DNA of 64,000 nucleotides from Pseudomonadota bacterium (GCA_030685065.1 JAUXQH010000115.1:88396-152395); one strand, 5' to 3'; counted from the stretch's first letter, positions 23,436 to 34,511 are shown. The notes: generated by a model not told the origin, from the letters alone. A program made the numbers and translations.

Positions 23436-24539
23436 ATGGCCGAGCCACTCAAGCACTTCTTCGACGCCGAGCGCGTACGGATCATCGGCGCGATGCTCCA
23501 CGGCGCCGAGCCCACCTTCCCGATCGAGACGTTCTGCCCGGACGCGAGCGCGGGACTGGGGACCAAGGAGCTGATGGGCCGCGCCCAACACATCGCCGAC
23601 GCGATGGCGCGCGCGCTCCCGTCCGACGGGCTCCGCGCGCTCGACATCGTCGTGCGCACCGTGTGCGCCCCGCAGCCCGCGGCCGCGGGCGGCATGTCCG
23701 CGTTCATCTACCTGCCGCACACGATGTTCGTCGCGACCCACGGCCTGCTCCACCCCGACGCGGCGCTCGACGCCCAACACGCCATCACCCCGCGCTTCTC
23801 GTGCGAGTTCTCGATCCGCGCCTTCCTCGAGCGCTGGCCCGAGCTCACCCTGGCGCGGCTCGCCCGCTGGGTGTCCGATCCCGACCCCCACGTGCGCCGC
23901 CTCGTGTCCGAGGGCACCCGCCCGCGCCTCCCGTGGGCGTCCCGCCTTCGCGCGTTGCAGGCCGACCCCTCCCCCATCCTCCCCCTCCTCGAACGGCTCC
24001 GGGACGACCCCTCGGAGTACGTGCGCCGTTCCGTCGCGAACAACCTCAACGACATCGGAAAGGACCACCCCGCCGTGCTCCTCGGGGTGTGCCGCCAGTG
24101 GCTCGTCGACGCCCCTGCTCCGCGCGTGGCCCTCGTACGGCACGCCCTGCGCGACCGCGTGAAGAAGGGCGACATCGACGCCATCGCGCTCCTCGGGGCC
24201 GGAGGAGGCACCTTCGCCGTGCGGGGTGAGCTCCCCGCCGCCGGGATCCTCGGCGGCTCGCTCGCGGTCGTGGTGCACGTCTCGAACCTCGGCGCGACGA
24301 CGAGCCGCGCGATCGTCGACCTCGCGGTGGTGTTCCCGGGGAGCAGCGCGGCGGGGCGGCGCAAGGTGTTCAAGGTGCGCACGGTCGAGCTCGCGCCCGG
24401 CGAAACCGTCGTGTTGCGCAAGTCGATTTCGTTGCGCGATCAAACGACCCGCCGCGCCATCGCCGGCCCGCATGTGCTCGCGGCTCAGGTCGACGGGAGG
24501 GTGACTCTCCTCGGCACGGTGAACGTGACGGGCCCGTAG
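23436..24539 (+). CDS. DNA alkylation repair (AlkD/HEAT-like) protein
   Basis: The ATG at 23436 follows the globin stop by 2 bp and gives 367 residues. Helical repeats run through the middle, e.g. WPELTLARLARWVSDPDPHV and ERLRDDPSEYVRRSVANNLND, with the spacing of the HEAT-like repeats in AlkC/AlkD glycosylase relatives. Those enzymes remove N3- and N7-alkylated bases without flipping them. The last 110 residues form a separate beta-rich domain (ELPAAGILGGSLAVVVHVSN ...), common in the AlkC branch. Pairing with a globin suggests a nitrosative or alkylation-stress unit (inference). Confidence 0.75.
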   Translation: MAEPLKHFFDAERVRIIGAMLHGAEPTFPIETFCPDASAGLGTKELMGRAQHIADAMARALPSDGLRALDIVVRTVCAPQPAAAGGMSAFIYLPHTMFVATHGLLHPDAALDAQHAITPRFSCEFSIRAFLERWPELTLARLARWVSDPDPHVRRLVSEGTRPRLPWASRLRALQADPSPILPLLERLRDDPSEYVRRSVANNLNDIGKDHPAVLLGVCRQWLVDAPAPRVALVRHALRDRVKKGDIDAIALLGAGGGTFAVRGELPAAGILGGSLAVVVHVSNLGATTSRAIVDLAVVFPGSSAAGRRKVFKVRTVELAPGETVVLRKSISLRDQTTRRAIAGPHVLAAQVDGRVTLLGTVNVTGP

Positions 24540-24542
24540 CCC

Positions 24543-25562
24543 TCAGCTCCTGCGGATCCCCGGCCGAGGCTCCTCGGCCCGGATCGCGTCGCCCAGGTGC
24601 TCGACATCGTGGAGCAAGGACTCCCCGAGGTGCTCGACGTCGTGGAGCAGGGCCTCGCCGAGGTGCTCGACATCGCGGCGCACCAGCTCGCCGAACGCGC
24701 CCACGTCCCGGAGGACGACCCCGCCCATCGCCTCGACGTCGCGCACCACCGCGCCGAGCGGATCGGGGCGCGGCGCCAACGGCGCGAGGGGGCGGAGGAG
24801 GCCGTCGACCACGTCGTACATCCGGAGCGGCGTGGCGTTGTCGGCCACCGCGTAGGGCGAGAAGATACGGAGCGGGCCGCCCACCACCAACCCCCTCTCC
24901 TTGCGACGGTGGATGTGCCCGTGCAACACCGACACGTTGTCGCGCGCCTCGAGCAGGCCGGTCACCTCCTCGTGGTTGAGGAGCCCGTGCACCCACTGGT
25001 GCATGACCGCGTACGGGGGGTGGTGCTGCGCGATGACGACGGGGCGCCCGGGCTCGCGGCCGGCGATGGCCCCGACGTGATCGAGCGCGTGGGATTCGAC
25101 GCGGCCGGACGAGCGGAGGAAGGTCTGCGGGACGGCGCTCGACACGGGCACGATCACGCAGTCGTCCAGCCAGGCGGCGCTGCCCTCGCGGCTGGTCCCC
25201 GCCCACCGCGCCAACGGGCCCTGCACCGCGATGTCCCAGGGCACCGCGGTGCCGTAGGCGTCGTGGTTTCCGGGCAGGAGGGTGATGCGCTCGGGCGGGA
25301 TTCCGCTCGCCTCGAGCACGTCCGCGAGGACCTCGTACTGGACGAGCGCGCCATCCTCCGTGAGGTCCCCCGTGATGACGAGGTGGTCGAACCCGTGGTC
25401 GGCGGCGGCACGCAGGGCCTGCTCGGCGCGCGCGCGGCGGGCGACGTAGTCGATGGAGCGCCGGAGCGAGAGGTAGTGCACGCGGAACCAGTCGCCCCCG
25501 CGCCGGGCCCGGACGGCGGGCTCGAGCAGGTGCAGGTCCGACAGATGGGCGATGCGTGTCAT
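24543..25562 (-). CDS. metallophosphoesterase with C-terminal 11-residue repeats
   Basis: The ATG at 25562 gives MTRIAHLSDLHLLEP; an upstream GTG adds 13 unlikely residues. The calcineurin-like core shows AHLSDLHL, GDLTEDG, LLPGNHDA, AQHHPP and HGHIHRRK, i.e. all dinuclear metal ligands. The body resembles cyclic-nucleotide or Icc-type phosphoesterases. The C-terminal 60 residues are repeats of an 11-residue unit (RDVEHLGEALL, HDVEHLGESLL, HDVEHLGDAIR), which would form an amphipathic helix, perhaps a membrane-surface or oligomerisation segment. Length 339 residues. Converges on the AlkD-like gene with a 3-bp gap. Confidence 0.85.
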   Translation of the reverse strand: MTRIAHLSDLHLLEPAVRARRGGDWFRVHYLSLRRSIDYVARRARAEQALRAAADHGFDHLVITGDLTEDGALVQYEVLADVLEASGIPPERITLLPGNHDAYGTAVPWDIAVQGPLARWAGTSREGSAAWLDDCVIVPVSSAVPQTFLRSSGRVESHALDHVGAIAGREPGRPVVIAQHHPPYAVMHQWVHGLLNHEEVTGLLEARDNVSVLHGHIHRRKERGLVVGGPLRIFSPYAVADNATPLRMYDVVDGLLRPLAPLAPRPDPLGAVVRDVEAMGGVVLRDVGAFGELVRRDVEHLGEALLHDVEHLGESLLHDVEHLGDAIRAEEPRPGIRRS

Positions 25563-25662
25563 CTGGGATCCCCTACCCGTACAATGTCCCGGGCATGTCA
25601 CGGGCGCGCGGAAGATTACGCGCCGCGACTTCGATGCCCCAGACGAGACGTGCCGCGCGGCG

Positions 25663-26940
25663 TCAAGGGAGGAGCGACGCGATCCACCCCACCGCCGCGG
25701 CCCCCAGCAGGAGCCTCACGACTCCCACTTCGTAGCGAAACACCGCGATTGCGGCCACAATCCCCACGACGACGGCGAGGGGGTCCGCCGCCGCGGCGGT
25801 GCCGTCGGGAAACACGGCGTGCAGGGCGAAGAATACGGCGAGGTTGACGATCACGCCCACCACCGCGGCGGTGACGCCGGCGAGGGGCGCGGTCAGCCGT
25901 GGCATGTCCCGGGAGGCCTCGACGAGCGGGCCCCCGGCGAGGACGAAGAGGAACGAGGGGAGGAACGTGAAGAAGGTCGCGACGATGCCCCCGGCGACCG
26001 CCGAGAGCCACAGGGGCCACCCCGCCACCGGCACCTTCCACGCCCCGAGGAAGCCGACCCAGGTCACGATCATGATCAGGGGCCCGGGGGTGGCCTCGCC
26101 GAGCGCGAGCCCGTCCATCATCTCGGGGCCGAGGAGCCACCCGTGCGTCTCGACGGCGCCCTGGTACACGTACGGCAGGACCGCGTACGCGCCGCCGAAC
26201 GTGAGCAGCGCCGCCTGCGTGAAGAAGCGGGCCATCGTCGCGAGCGTGCCGTCGGCCCCGCCGATCGAGAGCAGCCCTGCATAGCCGATGAGCCCGAGCG
26301 TCACCGTCACCGCCACCTGGCCGGCGAGGGTGACCGGCGAGAAGCGGGCCCAGCTCGGCACCGGCGTGTCCTCGTCGAGCACCGCCCGCCCGGCCCCGGT
26401 CGTCGCCACCGGCCCGTGCGGCCCGCCCGCGGCGAAGATCCCCGGCGCCACCCGCCCGCCGACGGCCCCGAGGAGGGCGGCGCCGAGCACGATCCACGGG
26501 AACGGAACGTCGAAGGCGAAGATGCCGACGAAGGAGGCCACCGCGATCGCCACGAGCACGGGGTGCCGCAACGTGCGCCGACCGATGCGCCACGCGGCGC
26601 CGAGCACCACCGCGACCACGGCGGGGCGCACCCCGGACAGCACGGCGGTGACGACGGGAAGGTCACCGTGCGCGACGTAGAGCCACGAGAGCCCGAGGAG
26701 GATCCCCAGCGAGGGGAGCACGAAGAGCACGCCCGCCGCGATCCCGCCCACGACGCCGTGCAGGAGCCACCCGATGTACGTGGCGAGCTGCTGCGCCTCG
26801 GGGCCGGGCAGGACCATGCAGTACTGCAGCGCGTGGAGGAAGCGGCGCTCGCCGACCCACCGGCGCCGCTCCACCAGCTCGCGGTGCATCACGGCGATCT
26901 GGCCGGCGGGACCGCCGAAGCTGACGAAGCCGAGCCACAC
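25663..26940 (-). CDS. chrA: chromate transporter family protein (fused two-domain ChrA)
   Basis: Two CHR domains are fused, each beginning with a FGG-type motif: GFVSFGGPAGQIA in the first and LLTFGGAYAVLPYVYQ in the second, with about 10-12 membrane segments. ChrA exports chromate in exchange or proton coupling; some members move other oxyanions. The only standard start is a GTG at 26940, which leaves the protein without the usual first residues (normally a short helix ending FW(L/V)xLGFxSFGG). The frame is open further upstream without ATG, GTG or TTG, back to the stop of the radical SAM gene, where it begins CTG CTG. So the true start is probably a CTG near 27009 or 26960. Confidence 0.85.
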   Translation of the reverse strand: MWLGFVSFGGPAGQIAVMHRELVERRRWVGERRFLHALQYCMVLPGPEAQQLATYIGWLLHGVVGGIAAGVLFVLPSLGILLGLSWLYVAHGDLPVVTAVLSGVRPAVVAVVLGAAWRIGRRTLRHPVLVAIAVASFVGIFAFDVPFPWIVLGAALLGAVGGRVAPGIFAAGGPHGPVATTGAGRAVLDEDTPVPSWARFSPVTLAGQVAVTVTLGLIGYAGLLSIGGADGTLATMARFFTQAALLTFGGAYAVLPYVYQGAVETHGWLLGPEMMDGLALGEATPGPLIMIVTWVGFLGAWKVPVAGWPLWLSAVAGGIVATFFTFLPSFLFVLAGGPLVEASRDMPRLTAPLAGVTAAVVGVIVNLAVFFALHAVFPDGTAAAADPLAVVVGIVAAIAVFRYEVGVVRLLLGAAAVGWIASLLP

Positions 26941-27009
26941 CCAGAACCGCAGCGCCGCCCCGAAGGAGGGCGGCGCGGGGGGTGTCGAGGAGGCCGCGGG
27001 GTCCAGCAG

Positions 27010-28488
27010 CTAGACCGTGCCCCACTTGCCGATGCCGACGCTCGGCACCGCCTTCATGATGGAGCTCTTCAGGATCTCGGAGAGCACCGTGACCCCACCG
27101 AGCATCTCCATGAGCTCCTCGCGCCCCTCGGACTTCGACAGCTTGCGCCGGATGAGATCCGGGCGAAGGTAGAAGTTCATGTAGGCCTTGGTGCGGTACT
27201 GGCGCAGGCGCTCGGCGGTGAACGTCTCCGTTTCGAGCTGGGGAATGGGCCCGCCACCGTTGATCGTGTAGCGGCGCCAGAAGTCCCCGTCGACGTAGCC
27301 GCGCTCCTGGGCGATCCGGTACAGGTCCGTCGCCGGGAGGGCGGTGGCGACCGAGTAGCTCGCCCAGTCGAGACCGATGCTCGAAGAGAAGCGGATCATC
27401 TCTTCCACGTCCGCGGGCGTGGCGTCGTAGTAGCCGACCATGAAGTAGCCGCGGGTCTCGATACCGACCTCACGCGCGATGCGGAACGCCTTCTCCGTCT
27501 GCTCGCGGGTGATCTGCTTGTTCATGATCTTGAGCACGCGGTCCGTGCCGGCCTCGACGCCCATGTGGATCGAGCGGAGCCCGGCGCGCTTGAGCAGCGT
27601 GAGGGTCTCGCGGTCGACCGTGTCGACGCGGGCGCGGATGTTGAAGCGCACCTTCAGGTTGCGACGGAGGATCTCCTCCGACAGCTTCCGCATGCGCTTC
27701 TTGCCGATGGTGAACGTCTCGTCGAACATGACGATCTCGCGCACGCCGTACGTCTTCTCGAGGAACTCCATCTCGTCGACGACGAGGATGGGATCGCGGA
27801 AGCGGAGCTTCTCGCTGTACACCTGGGAGCAGTAGCCACAGTGCCAGGGGCAGCCGCGCGTCGTCACCATGGTGGCGAACGGCTTGAGCAGCGTCAGGCA
27901 GTTGTAGCTGTTCATGGGGAGCAGATCCCACGCGGGCATCGGATACCGATCGATGTCCTTCGGGACCGGCCGGCTCGGGTTCTGGACGATCTCGCCGTCC
28001 TTCGTCCGGATGACCGTGCCCGGGATCTTGTCGAGCTCGGACCCGCTCTCCACGTGGTCGCAGATGTCGAGCATGGTCTCTTCGCCGTCGCCGACGACCG
28101 CCATGTCGAAGCAGTCCCACGTCATCGACTCTTTCGGGTAGATGGAGAGCTGGGGCCCGCCCACGACCACGAGGGCGCGGGGGTACTCGGCCTTCACCAT
28201 CTGCGCGATCTCGATCGTGGCCGGCCAACCCAGCGTTTTCGCGGTCAGGGCGACGATGTCCGGCGCGAAGTCGCGCACGCGGCTGCCGGCGTCCTTCGGG
28301 TAGAGGTTCTCGGCGTGCAGATCGATCAAGCCCACCTGGTAGCCGTGGTGACGACACCAGGCGGCCAGCTGGGCGAGCGCGAGAGACGGGAAGATCCCGA
28401 GCTTCTCCGCGGCCTTCTTGCTCAACGGCTGCTGATCCGCGGCCTCGTGGTACTTGATGAAGAGGATCTTCGTCTTCTTCTGGGACAC
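27010..28488 (-). CDS. B12-binding-domain radical SAM protein
   Basis: GAGG five bases before the GTG at 28488 sets the start (MSQKKTKILFIKYHE), 492 residues. Residues up to about 180 are a cobalamin-binding-type Rossmann domain (VVVGGPQLSIYPKES; VVGDGEETM). The radical SAM core has CPWHCGYC (CX3CX2C) for the 4Fe-4S cluster and VMFDETFTIGKKRM. Such enzymes methylate unactivated carbons or carry out ring and cyclisation chemistry in lipid or secondary metabolism. The substrate is unknown. The chromate transporter frame opens directly after its TAG stop, suggesting co-transcription. Confidence 0.88.
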   Translation of the reverse strand: MSQKKTKILFIKYHEAADQQPLSKKAAEKLGIFPSLALAQLAAWCRHHGYQVGLIDLHAENLYPKDAGSRVRDFAPDIVALTAKTLGWPATIEIAQMVKAEYPRALVVVGGPQLSIYPKESMTWDCFDMAVVGDGEETMLDICDHVESGSELDKIPGTVIRTKDGEIVQNPSRPVPKDIDRYPMPAWDLLPMNSYNCLTLLKPFATMVTTRGCPWHCGYCSQVYSEKLRFRDPILVVDEMEFLEKTYGVREIVMFDETFTIGKKRMRKLSEEILRRNLKVRFNIRARVDTVDRETLTLLKRAGLRSIHMGVEAGTDRVLKIMNKQITREQTEKAFRIAREVGIETRGYFMVGYYDATPADVEEMIRFSSSIGLDWASYSVATALPATDLYRIAQERGYVDGDFWRRYTINGGGPIPQLETETFTAERLRQYRTKAYMNFYLRPDLIRRKLSKSEGREELMEMLGGVTVLSEILKSSIMKAVPSVGIGKWGTV

Positions 28489-28656
28489 GCGCACCTCAGC
28501 AGGGAGATTGCCGAGTCTACCACCATCCGTCGCGGACCGAAGCGCAGACCAACGCGCCAACCTTAGTCCCGGATACCGAGCCGCCGGTCTGGTGCTACAC
28601 TGTCCGGATGCGGACGTCGCTCGATGACGCTGGCACGGGCCTCGGCCTCATCCGAA

Positions 28657-28702
28657 CTCCTGGTTCAAGGTTTCCGCGGGCCGCCCGCGCGCCTACCAGG
28701 AG
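28657..28702 (+). promoter_or_regulatory. nested hairpin in the leader of the lamin-tail lipoprotein gene
   Basis: An outer 8-bp stem (CTCCTGGT at 28657-28664 with ACCAGGAG at 28695-28702) encloses an inner 6-bp stem (CGCGGG with CCCGCG). It ends about 70 bases before the ATG at 28775. It could be a structured 5' leader or RNA-binding site; no known riboswitch family is recognised. Confidence 0.35.
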
Positions 28703-28774
28703 AGCGGAGGCCCAACGGGCCGACCTCCTGCGCCGCAGTGACCGATGGGGCCACCCCCCGATGGAGTCTCCTCG

Positions 28775-29344
28775 ATGACCCTCCTCCTCCTCCTCGCCTG
28801 CACCAGCACCGACCTCGCGGTCGGGGACGACACCTCCTCCGGGAAGGACAAGGACACCGATACGTCCTCCCTCGAGCGGCCCCCGGTGGTGATCAACGAG
28901 TTCCTGGCGTTCAACGACACGATCAACAGCGACGCCGCGGGAGAGTTCGACGACTGGGTCGAGCTCTACAACACCGGCACCTCGATCGTCCAGTTCGACG
29001 GCCTCTACCTCTCGGATGACCAGGACGAGCCGCTGAAGTGGGCGCTCCCCACCGGTCAGGGCATCGACGCGGGCGGCTTCGCCCTGTTCTGGGCGGACGA
29101 CGATGACGGCGAGGGCGACTCGGGCGCCCCGAGCCAGGGAGATCGCCACCTGAGCTTCAACCTCGCCCGTGCGGGGGAGAGCATCATCCTCACCTACGCG
29201 GTGGCGGGTGACTCCGTGATGGTCGACGCGATCCAGTACGGCACGCAGCAGCCCGACATCTCCGCGGCCCGCCACCCGGACGGCAACGAAGATCAGCCGA
29301 TGGAGTACGGCGTCCCGACGCCCGAAGCGACGAACGGCCCCTGA
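28775..29344 (+). CDS. lipoprotein with lamin-tail-like domain
   Basis: The ATG at 28775 gives 189 residues starting MTLLLLLACTSTD, a very short signal with lipobox LLLAC. An acidic linker (DDTSSGKDKDTDTSS) follows. The rest matches the lamin-tail (LTD) pattern: VVINEFLAFNDT, FDDWVELYNTGTSIVQFDGLYLSDD, and a C-terminal HPDGNEDQPMEYGVPTPEATN. LTD domains are immunoglobulin-like and common on surface proteins of deltaproteobacterial-type genomes. Likely surface-exposed; role unknown. Confidence 0.85.
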   Translation: MTLLLLLACTSTDLAVGDDTSSGKDKDTDTSSLERPPVVINEFLAFNDTINSDAAGEFDDWVELYNTGTSIVQFDGLYLSDDQDEPLKWALPTGQGIDAGGFALFWADDDDGEGDSGAPSQGDRHLSFNLARAGESIILTYAVAGDSVMVDAIQYGTQQPDISAARHPDGNEDQPMEYGVPTPEATNGP

Positions 29345-29504
29345 GAGCGTGACCGTCATTCTTCCCGTCGCGCGCTCACGTCTGCTGGGCGCGGCCGCGC
29401 GCCTTCCTCGGTCACAGGTCTCGACCTGCTCCCTCGTCAGCCGCCCAGCCGCGCCTCAGCAGCCGTTTCGCGCGCTCGGTCCCGAATGACGGTCACGCTC
29501 TGAG
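29341..29504. repeat. 164-bp element bounded by 21-bp inverted repeats
   Basis: The left arm 29341-29361 and right arm 29484-29504 are reverse complements over 21 bases with one mismatch (core AGAGCGTGACCGTCATTC). Inner sequence continues to pair loosely (CTGCTG.GGCGCGG on both sides). The left arm contains the stop codon of the lamin-tail gene; the right arm ends 19 bp before the solute-binding gene. This may be a MITE-like insertion, a long stem terminator or an RNA structure. Confidence 0.65.
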
Positions 29505-29523
29505 CGGATCGGGGCTCCCGCGC

Positions 29524-31260
29524 GTGCGCCTCGCGCTCCTCCCGTTCGCCCTGGTGCTCTCGGCTTGCCCGCCGGACATCCCGGCGGATGCCCCCGCGGA
29601 GAAGACCGAGGGCTCGGGCGACACGCTGATCATCGGTGTCCAGGCGGACGTGAAGGACTTCCTGCCGGTCCTCTACCAGTCCTCCGGCGATGGCAACGTC
29701 GTGGCGGCCCTGAACGTCCCGCTGCTCGAGACCGACTTCGACTGCGAGCTGCACTTCAAGCCGGCCTGGGCGAAGTCGTGGACCTTCTCCGAAGACGGTC
29801 GCACGATCCGCATGGAGCTGGACGACCGGCTCACGTGGGCGGACGGAACACCCGTCACCGCCGAGGACCTGCGCTTCGCCTACGAGCTGGTGGCCGACCC
29901 CGCCGTGGCGAGCCCGCAGATCGAGAACCTCGCGCGCGTGAAGCCGGGCGCCTCGCCGCGGATCGTCGGTCCGACCACGATCGAGTTCGAGTTCACCGAG
30001 GCCTATGACCGCACGCGCATGCTCGCCCACATCGGCAAGCTGGCCGCCGTGCCGAAGCACGTGCTCGACAATCCCTCGGTGGATCGACGCTCGCTGCGAG
30101 AACATCCGCTCGACGCGCAGACCCCGATGGGGAACGGCGCATGGAAGCTCGCGAGCTGGGAGAAGGGCCTCAGGCTGGTGCTCGAGCCGAACGAACGCTT
30201 TTCCGGTCCCGATGCGATGCGCCCGAAGCTGGGACGCGTGATCCTCGAGGTGCTCCCCGACTACGCGGCCCGCCTCGAGGCCCTCCGCACCGGCGCGATC
30301 GATCTGATGGCGGATGTGCTGGTCACCGACGCCGACGCGCTGGCGTCCCGGTCGGCGCTCGGGGGCGGCGCGGACCTGGAGCTCCGCCGCCGGGGCTGGC
30401 GCACGATGGACTACGTGGCCTGGAACGAGGTCGGTCGGACGTCCGCGGAGCCCTCGGGGAAGCCCGCGGAAGGCGCCGCCCATCCGCTCTTCGGCGACCG
30501 GGAGATCCGCCGCGCGCTCGCGATGGCGATCGACACCGACGCGCTGATCCGCGACCTCCTGACGTCGTCGGTCACCGGCGAGGTGTACGGGCGCCCCGCG
30601 GTCGGCACCGTCACGCCGGCCCTGTGCGGGGTCCACAACGACGCCATCAAGCCGATCCCCTACGGGCCGGAGGACGCGCGGGCGCGGCTCCGGGAGCTCG
30701 GATGGGCGGACGCGAACGCCGATGGGTGGCTGGACAAGGACGGCCTGCCGTTCCGCTTCACCCTCCTCTATAACGACGACAACCCGCGGCGGGGCGGCGC
30801 GGCCGAGCGCGTGGCCGCCAACCTGCGGGCCGTCGGCGTGGACGTGGTGCTCGAGCCCCTTCACGGCGCCGTGTTCTTCACGCGGCTCCGCACCGGGGAC
30901 TACGACGCCGCCTTGTCGGGCTGGTCCGCCTCGCTCTACGTCGATCCGTCCGTGATCTGGGGCCCGGACAGCGAGTTCAATTTCACGCGCTACCGAAATC
31001 CCGAGGTGGCGCGGCTTCTGCGCGAGGGCCTCGCGGAGCCCGACAGCGCGCGATCGGCCGTGATCTGGCAGGAGCTGCAGCAGATCATCTACGAGGACCA
31101 GCCCTACGCGTTCCTCTACTGGACCGACGAGATCGTGGCGGTCGACAAGCGCTTCCTGGACGCCAAGATCGACGTGCTCGGCGCCTGGAGGGATCTCGCG
31201 TCCTGGCACGTGTCCCCCGGAGCGGTCCGGCGTCCGATCGGCGCGGTCCCTCCCCGGTGA
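29524..31260 (+). CDS. ABC transporter substrate-binding lipoprotein, peptide/SBP_bac_5 family
   Basis: The GTG at 29524 gives 578 residues: signal peptide, lipobox LSAC at about residue 15, then the SBP_bac_5 (DppA/OppA) fold. Family features include WTFSEDGRTIRMELDDRLTW, DGTPVTAEDLRFAYELV, and the C-terminal LQQIIYEDQPYAFLYWTDEI. Such proteins collect peptides or similar solutes for an ABC importer, held at the membrane by lipidation. No permease or ATPase genes adjoin it, so the cognate transporter is elsewhere or the protein has another role. It is followed by the acyl-CoA synthetase gene at 92 bp. Confidence 0.9.
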   Translation: MRLALLPFALVLSACPPDIPADAPAEKTEGSGDTLIIGVQADVKDFLPVLYQSSGDGNVVAALNVPLLETDFDCELHFKPAWAKSWTFSEDGRTIRMELDDRLTWADGTPVTAEDLRFAYELVADPAVASPQIENLARVKPGASPRIVGPTTIEFEFTEAYDRTRMLAHIGKLAAVPKHVLDNPSVDRRSLREHPLDAQTPMGNGAWKLASWEKGLRLVLEPNERFSGPDAMRPKLGRVILEVLPDYAARLEALRTGAIDLMADVLVTDADALASRSALGGGADLELRRRGWRTMDYVAWNEVGRTSAEPSGKPAEGAAHPLFGDREIRRALAMAIDTDALIRDLLTSSVTGEVYGRPAVGTVTPALCGVHNDAIKPIPYGPEDARARLRELGWADANADGWLDKDGLPFRFTLLYNDDNPRRGGAAERVAANLRAVGVDVVLEPLHGAVFFTRLRTGDYDAALSGWSASLYVDPSVIWGPDSEFNFTRYRNPEVARLLREGLAEPDSARSAVIWQELQQIIYEDQPYAFLYWTDEIVAVDKRFLDAKIDVLGAWRDLASWHVSPGAVRRPIGAVPPR

Positions 31261-31351
31261 CCGCGGGGGGTGGCCGGCCGGCCCCCCCGTTCCCGAATCT
31301 CGTGCGCGTTCCGTCACACGGACGTTAAACGCAGGCCTTCGGAGGAAGCCC

Positions 31352-33190
<1,839 letters not shown>

Positions 33191-33229
33191 ACCCGTGAGA
33201 GCCGAGTGCGCGTGGGTTACGAGGCGCCG

Positions 33230-34507
33230 ATGTCGTCTCGCATCCCCGGGTTCTACCGCCTGACTCCGGAGGCCCGCCTCGCCGCCGTCGCCTCCCACGT
33301 CGGGCTCACGGCGGCGGAGCTCCTCGCCTACACCGACGCCGGGCTCTCGCTCACCCGCGCCGACGCGATGATCGAGAACGTGATCGGCCTGCTCGCGCTC
33401 CCGTGCGGCGTGGCGGTCAACCTCGTGATGAACGGGCGGGACCGCCTCGTCCCCATGGCGGTAGAGGAGCCGAGCGTCGTAGCGGCCGTGTCCAACATGG
33501 CGCGGATCGCGCGGCCGAGCGGCGGGATCACCGCCGAGGCCGACACGAGCGAGATGATCGGGCAGGTGCAGATCATCGGCCCCTCGCCCGGCGCAGCGGA
33601 GCGCCTCCGGGCCGCCCTTCCGCGGCTCACGGAGCGCTGTCGCGGGGTGCACGTCCAGCTCGAGGAGCTCGGGGGCGGCGTGCGCGGGATGGAGGTGCGC
33701 GAGCTCCGCTACGACGAGCCGGGGGAGGCCCCCGAGGACATGGTGGTGCTCCACTTCTGGCTCGACTGTGTCGACGCGATGGGCGCCAACATGGTGAACA
33801 CGCTCGCGGAGCGGCTCGCGCCCGAGGTCGCGAACATCTGCGGCGGCACCGTCGGCCTGCGCATCCTCTCGAACCTCGCCGAGCGTCGCCTCGCGCGGGC
33901 GACCGTGCGGCTGCGCCCCGAGGATCTCGATCCCGAAGACGGCGCCGTGATGGCCGAGGGCATCGCCGCCGCCTATCGCTTCGCCTACGCCGACCCCTAC
34001 CGCGCCGCGACCCACAACAAGGGCATCATGAACGGCATCGACGCCGTGGCGATCGCGACGGGCAACGACTGGCGCGCGATCGAGGCCGGCGCCCACGCGT
34101 GGGCGGCACGCAGCGGAACCTACAAGCCCCTCTCCTCCTGGAAGATCGACCGTGAGGGCACCCTGGTGGGGGTGCTCACCCTGCCGCTCCAGGTCGGCAC
34201 GGTCGGGGGGGCCACCCGGGTACACCCCACCGTGCAGGCCAACCTCAAGGTGGCCGAGGTGACCGGCGCGCGGGATCTCGCCTGCCTGATGGCCGCGGTC
34301 GGCCTCGTGCAGAACCTCGGCGCCCTCCGCGCCCTGGCCACGGAGGGCATCCAGGAGGGCCACATGCGCATGCATGCGCGCACGGTGGCGCTCGGAGCCG
34401 GCGCCGAGCCGGCCGAGGTGGCGGCGGTGGTGCTGGCGCTCGTCGCGACGCACGAATTCACGGCCGAGCGCGCGCAGGCCGAGCTCGCGCGGCTGCGCGC
34501 CGGGTAG
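33230..34507 (+). CDS. mvaA: class II HMG-CoA reductase
   Basis: GAGG five bases before the ATG at 33230 supports the start MSSRIPGFYRL; 425 residues. It reduces HMG-CoA to mevalonate (or the reverse). Class II features: ENVIGLLALPCGVAVNL, the substrate-binding DCVDAMGANMVNT, THNKGIMNGIDAVAIATGNDWRAIE, and the C-terminal catalytic His in QEGHMRMHARTV. It is the first mevalonate-pathway gene in the locus, followed 4 bp later by mevalonate kinase, so the two are translationally linked. In this setting it most likely works in the biosynthetic direction. Confidence 0.95.
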   Translation: MSSRIPGFYRLTPEARLAAVASHVGLTAAELLAYTDAGLSLTRADAMIENVIGLLALPCGVAVNLVMNGRDRLVPMAVEEPSVVAAVSNMARIARPSGGITAEADTSEMIGQVQIIGPSPGAAERLRAALPRLTERCRGVHVQLEELGGGVRGMEVRELRYDEPGEAPEDMVVLHFWLDCVDAMGANMVNTLAERLAPEVANICGGTVGLRILSNLAERRLARATVRLRPEDLDPEDGAVMAEGIAAAYRFAYADPYRAATHNKGIMNGIDAVAIATGNDWRAIEAGAHAWAARSGTYKPLSSWKIDREGTLVGVLTLPLQVGTVGGATRVHPTVQANLKVAEVTGARDLACLMAAVGLVQNLGALRALATEGIQEGHMRMHARTVALGAGAEPAEVAAVVLALVATHEFTAERAQAELARLRAG

Positions 34508-34511
34508 CCGG

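Noticed and set aside
25552..28566. 1004-codon plus-strand frame over chrA and the radical SAM gene
   Set aside because: His/Arg/Glu-rich nonsense composition and it spans two recognised genes on the other strand.
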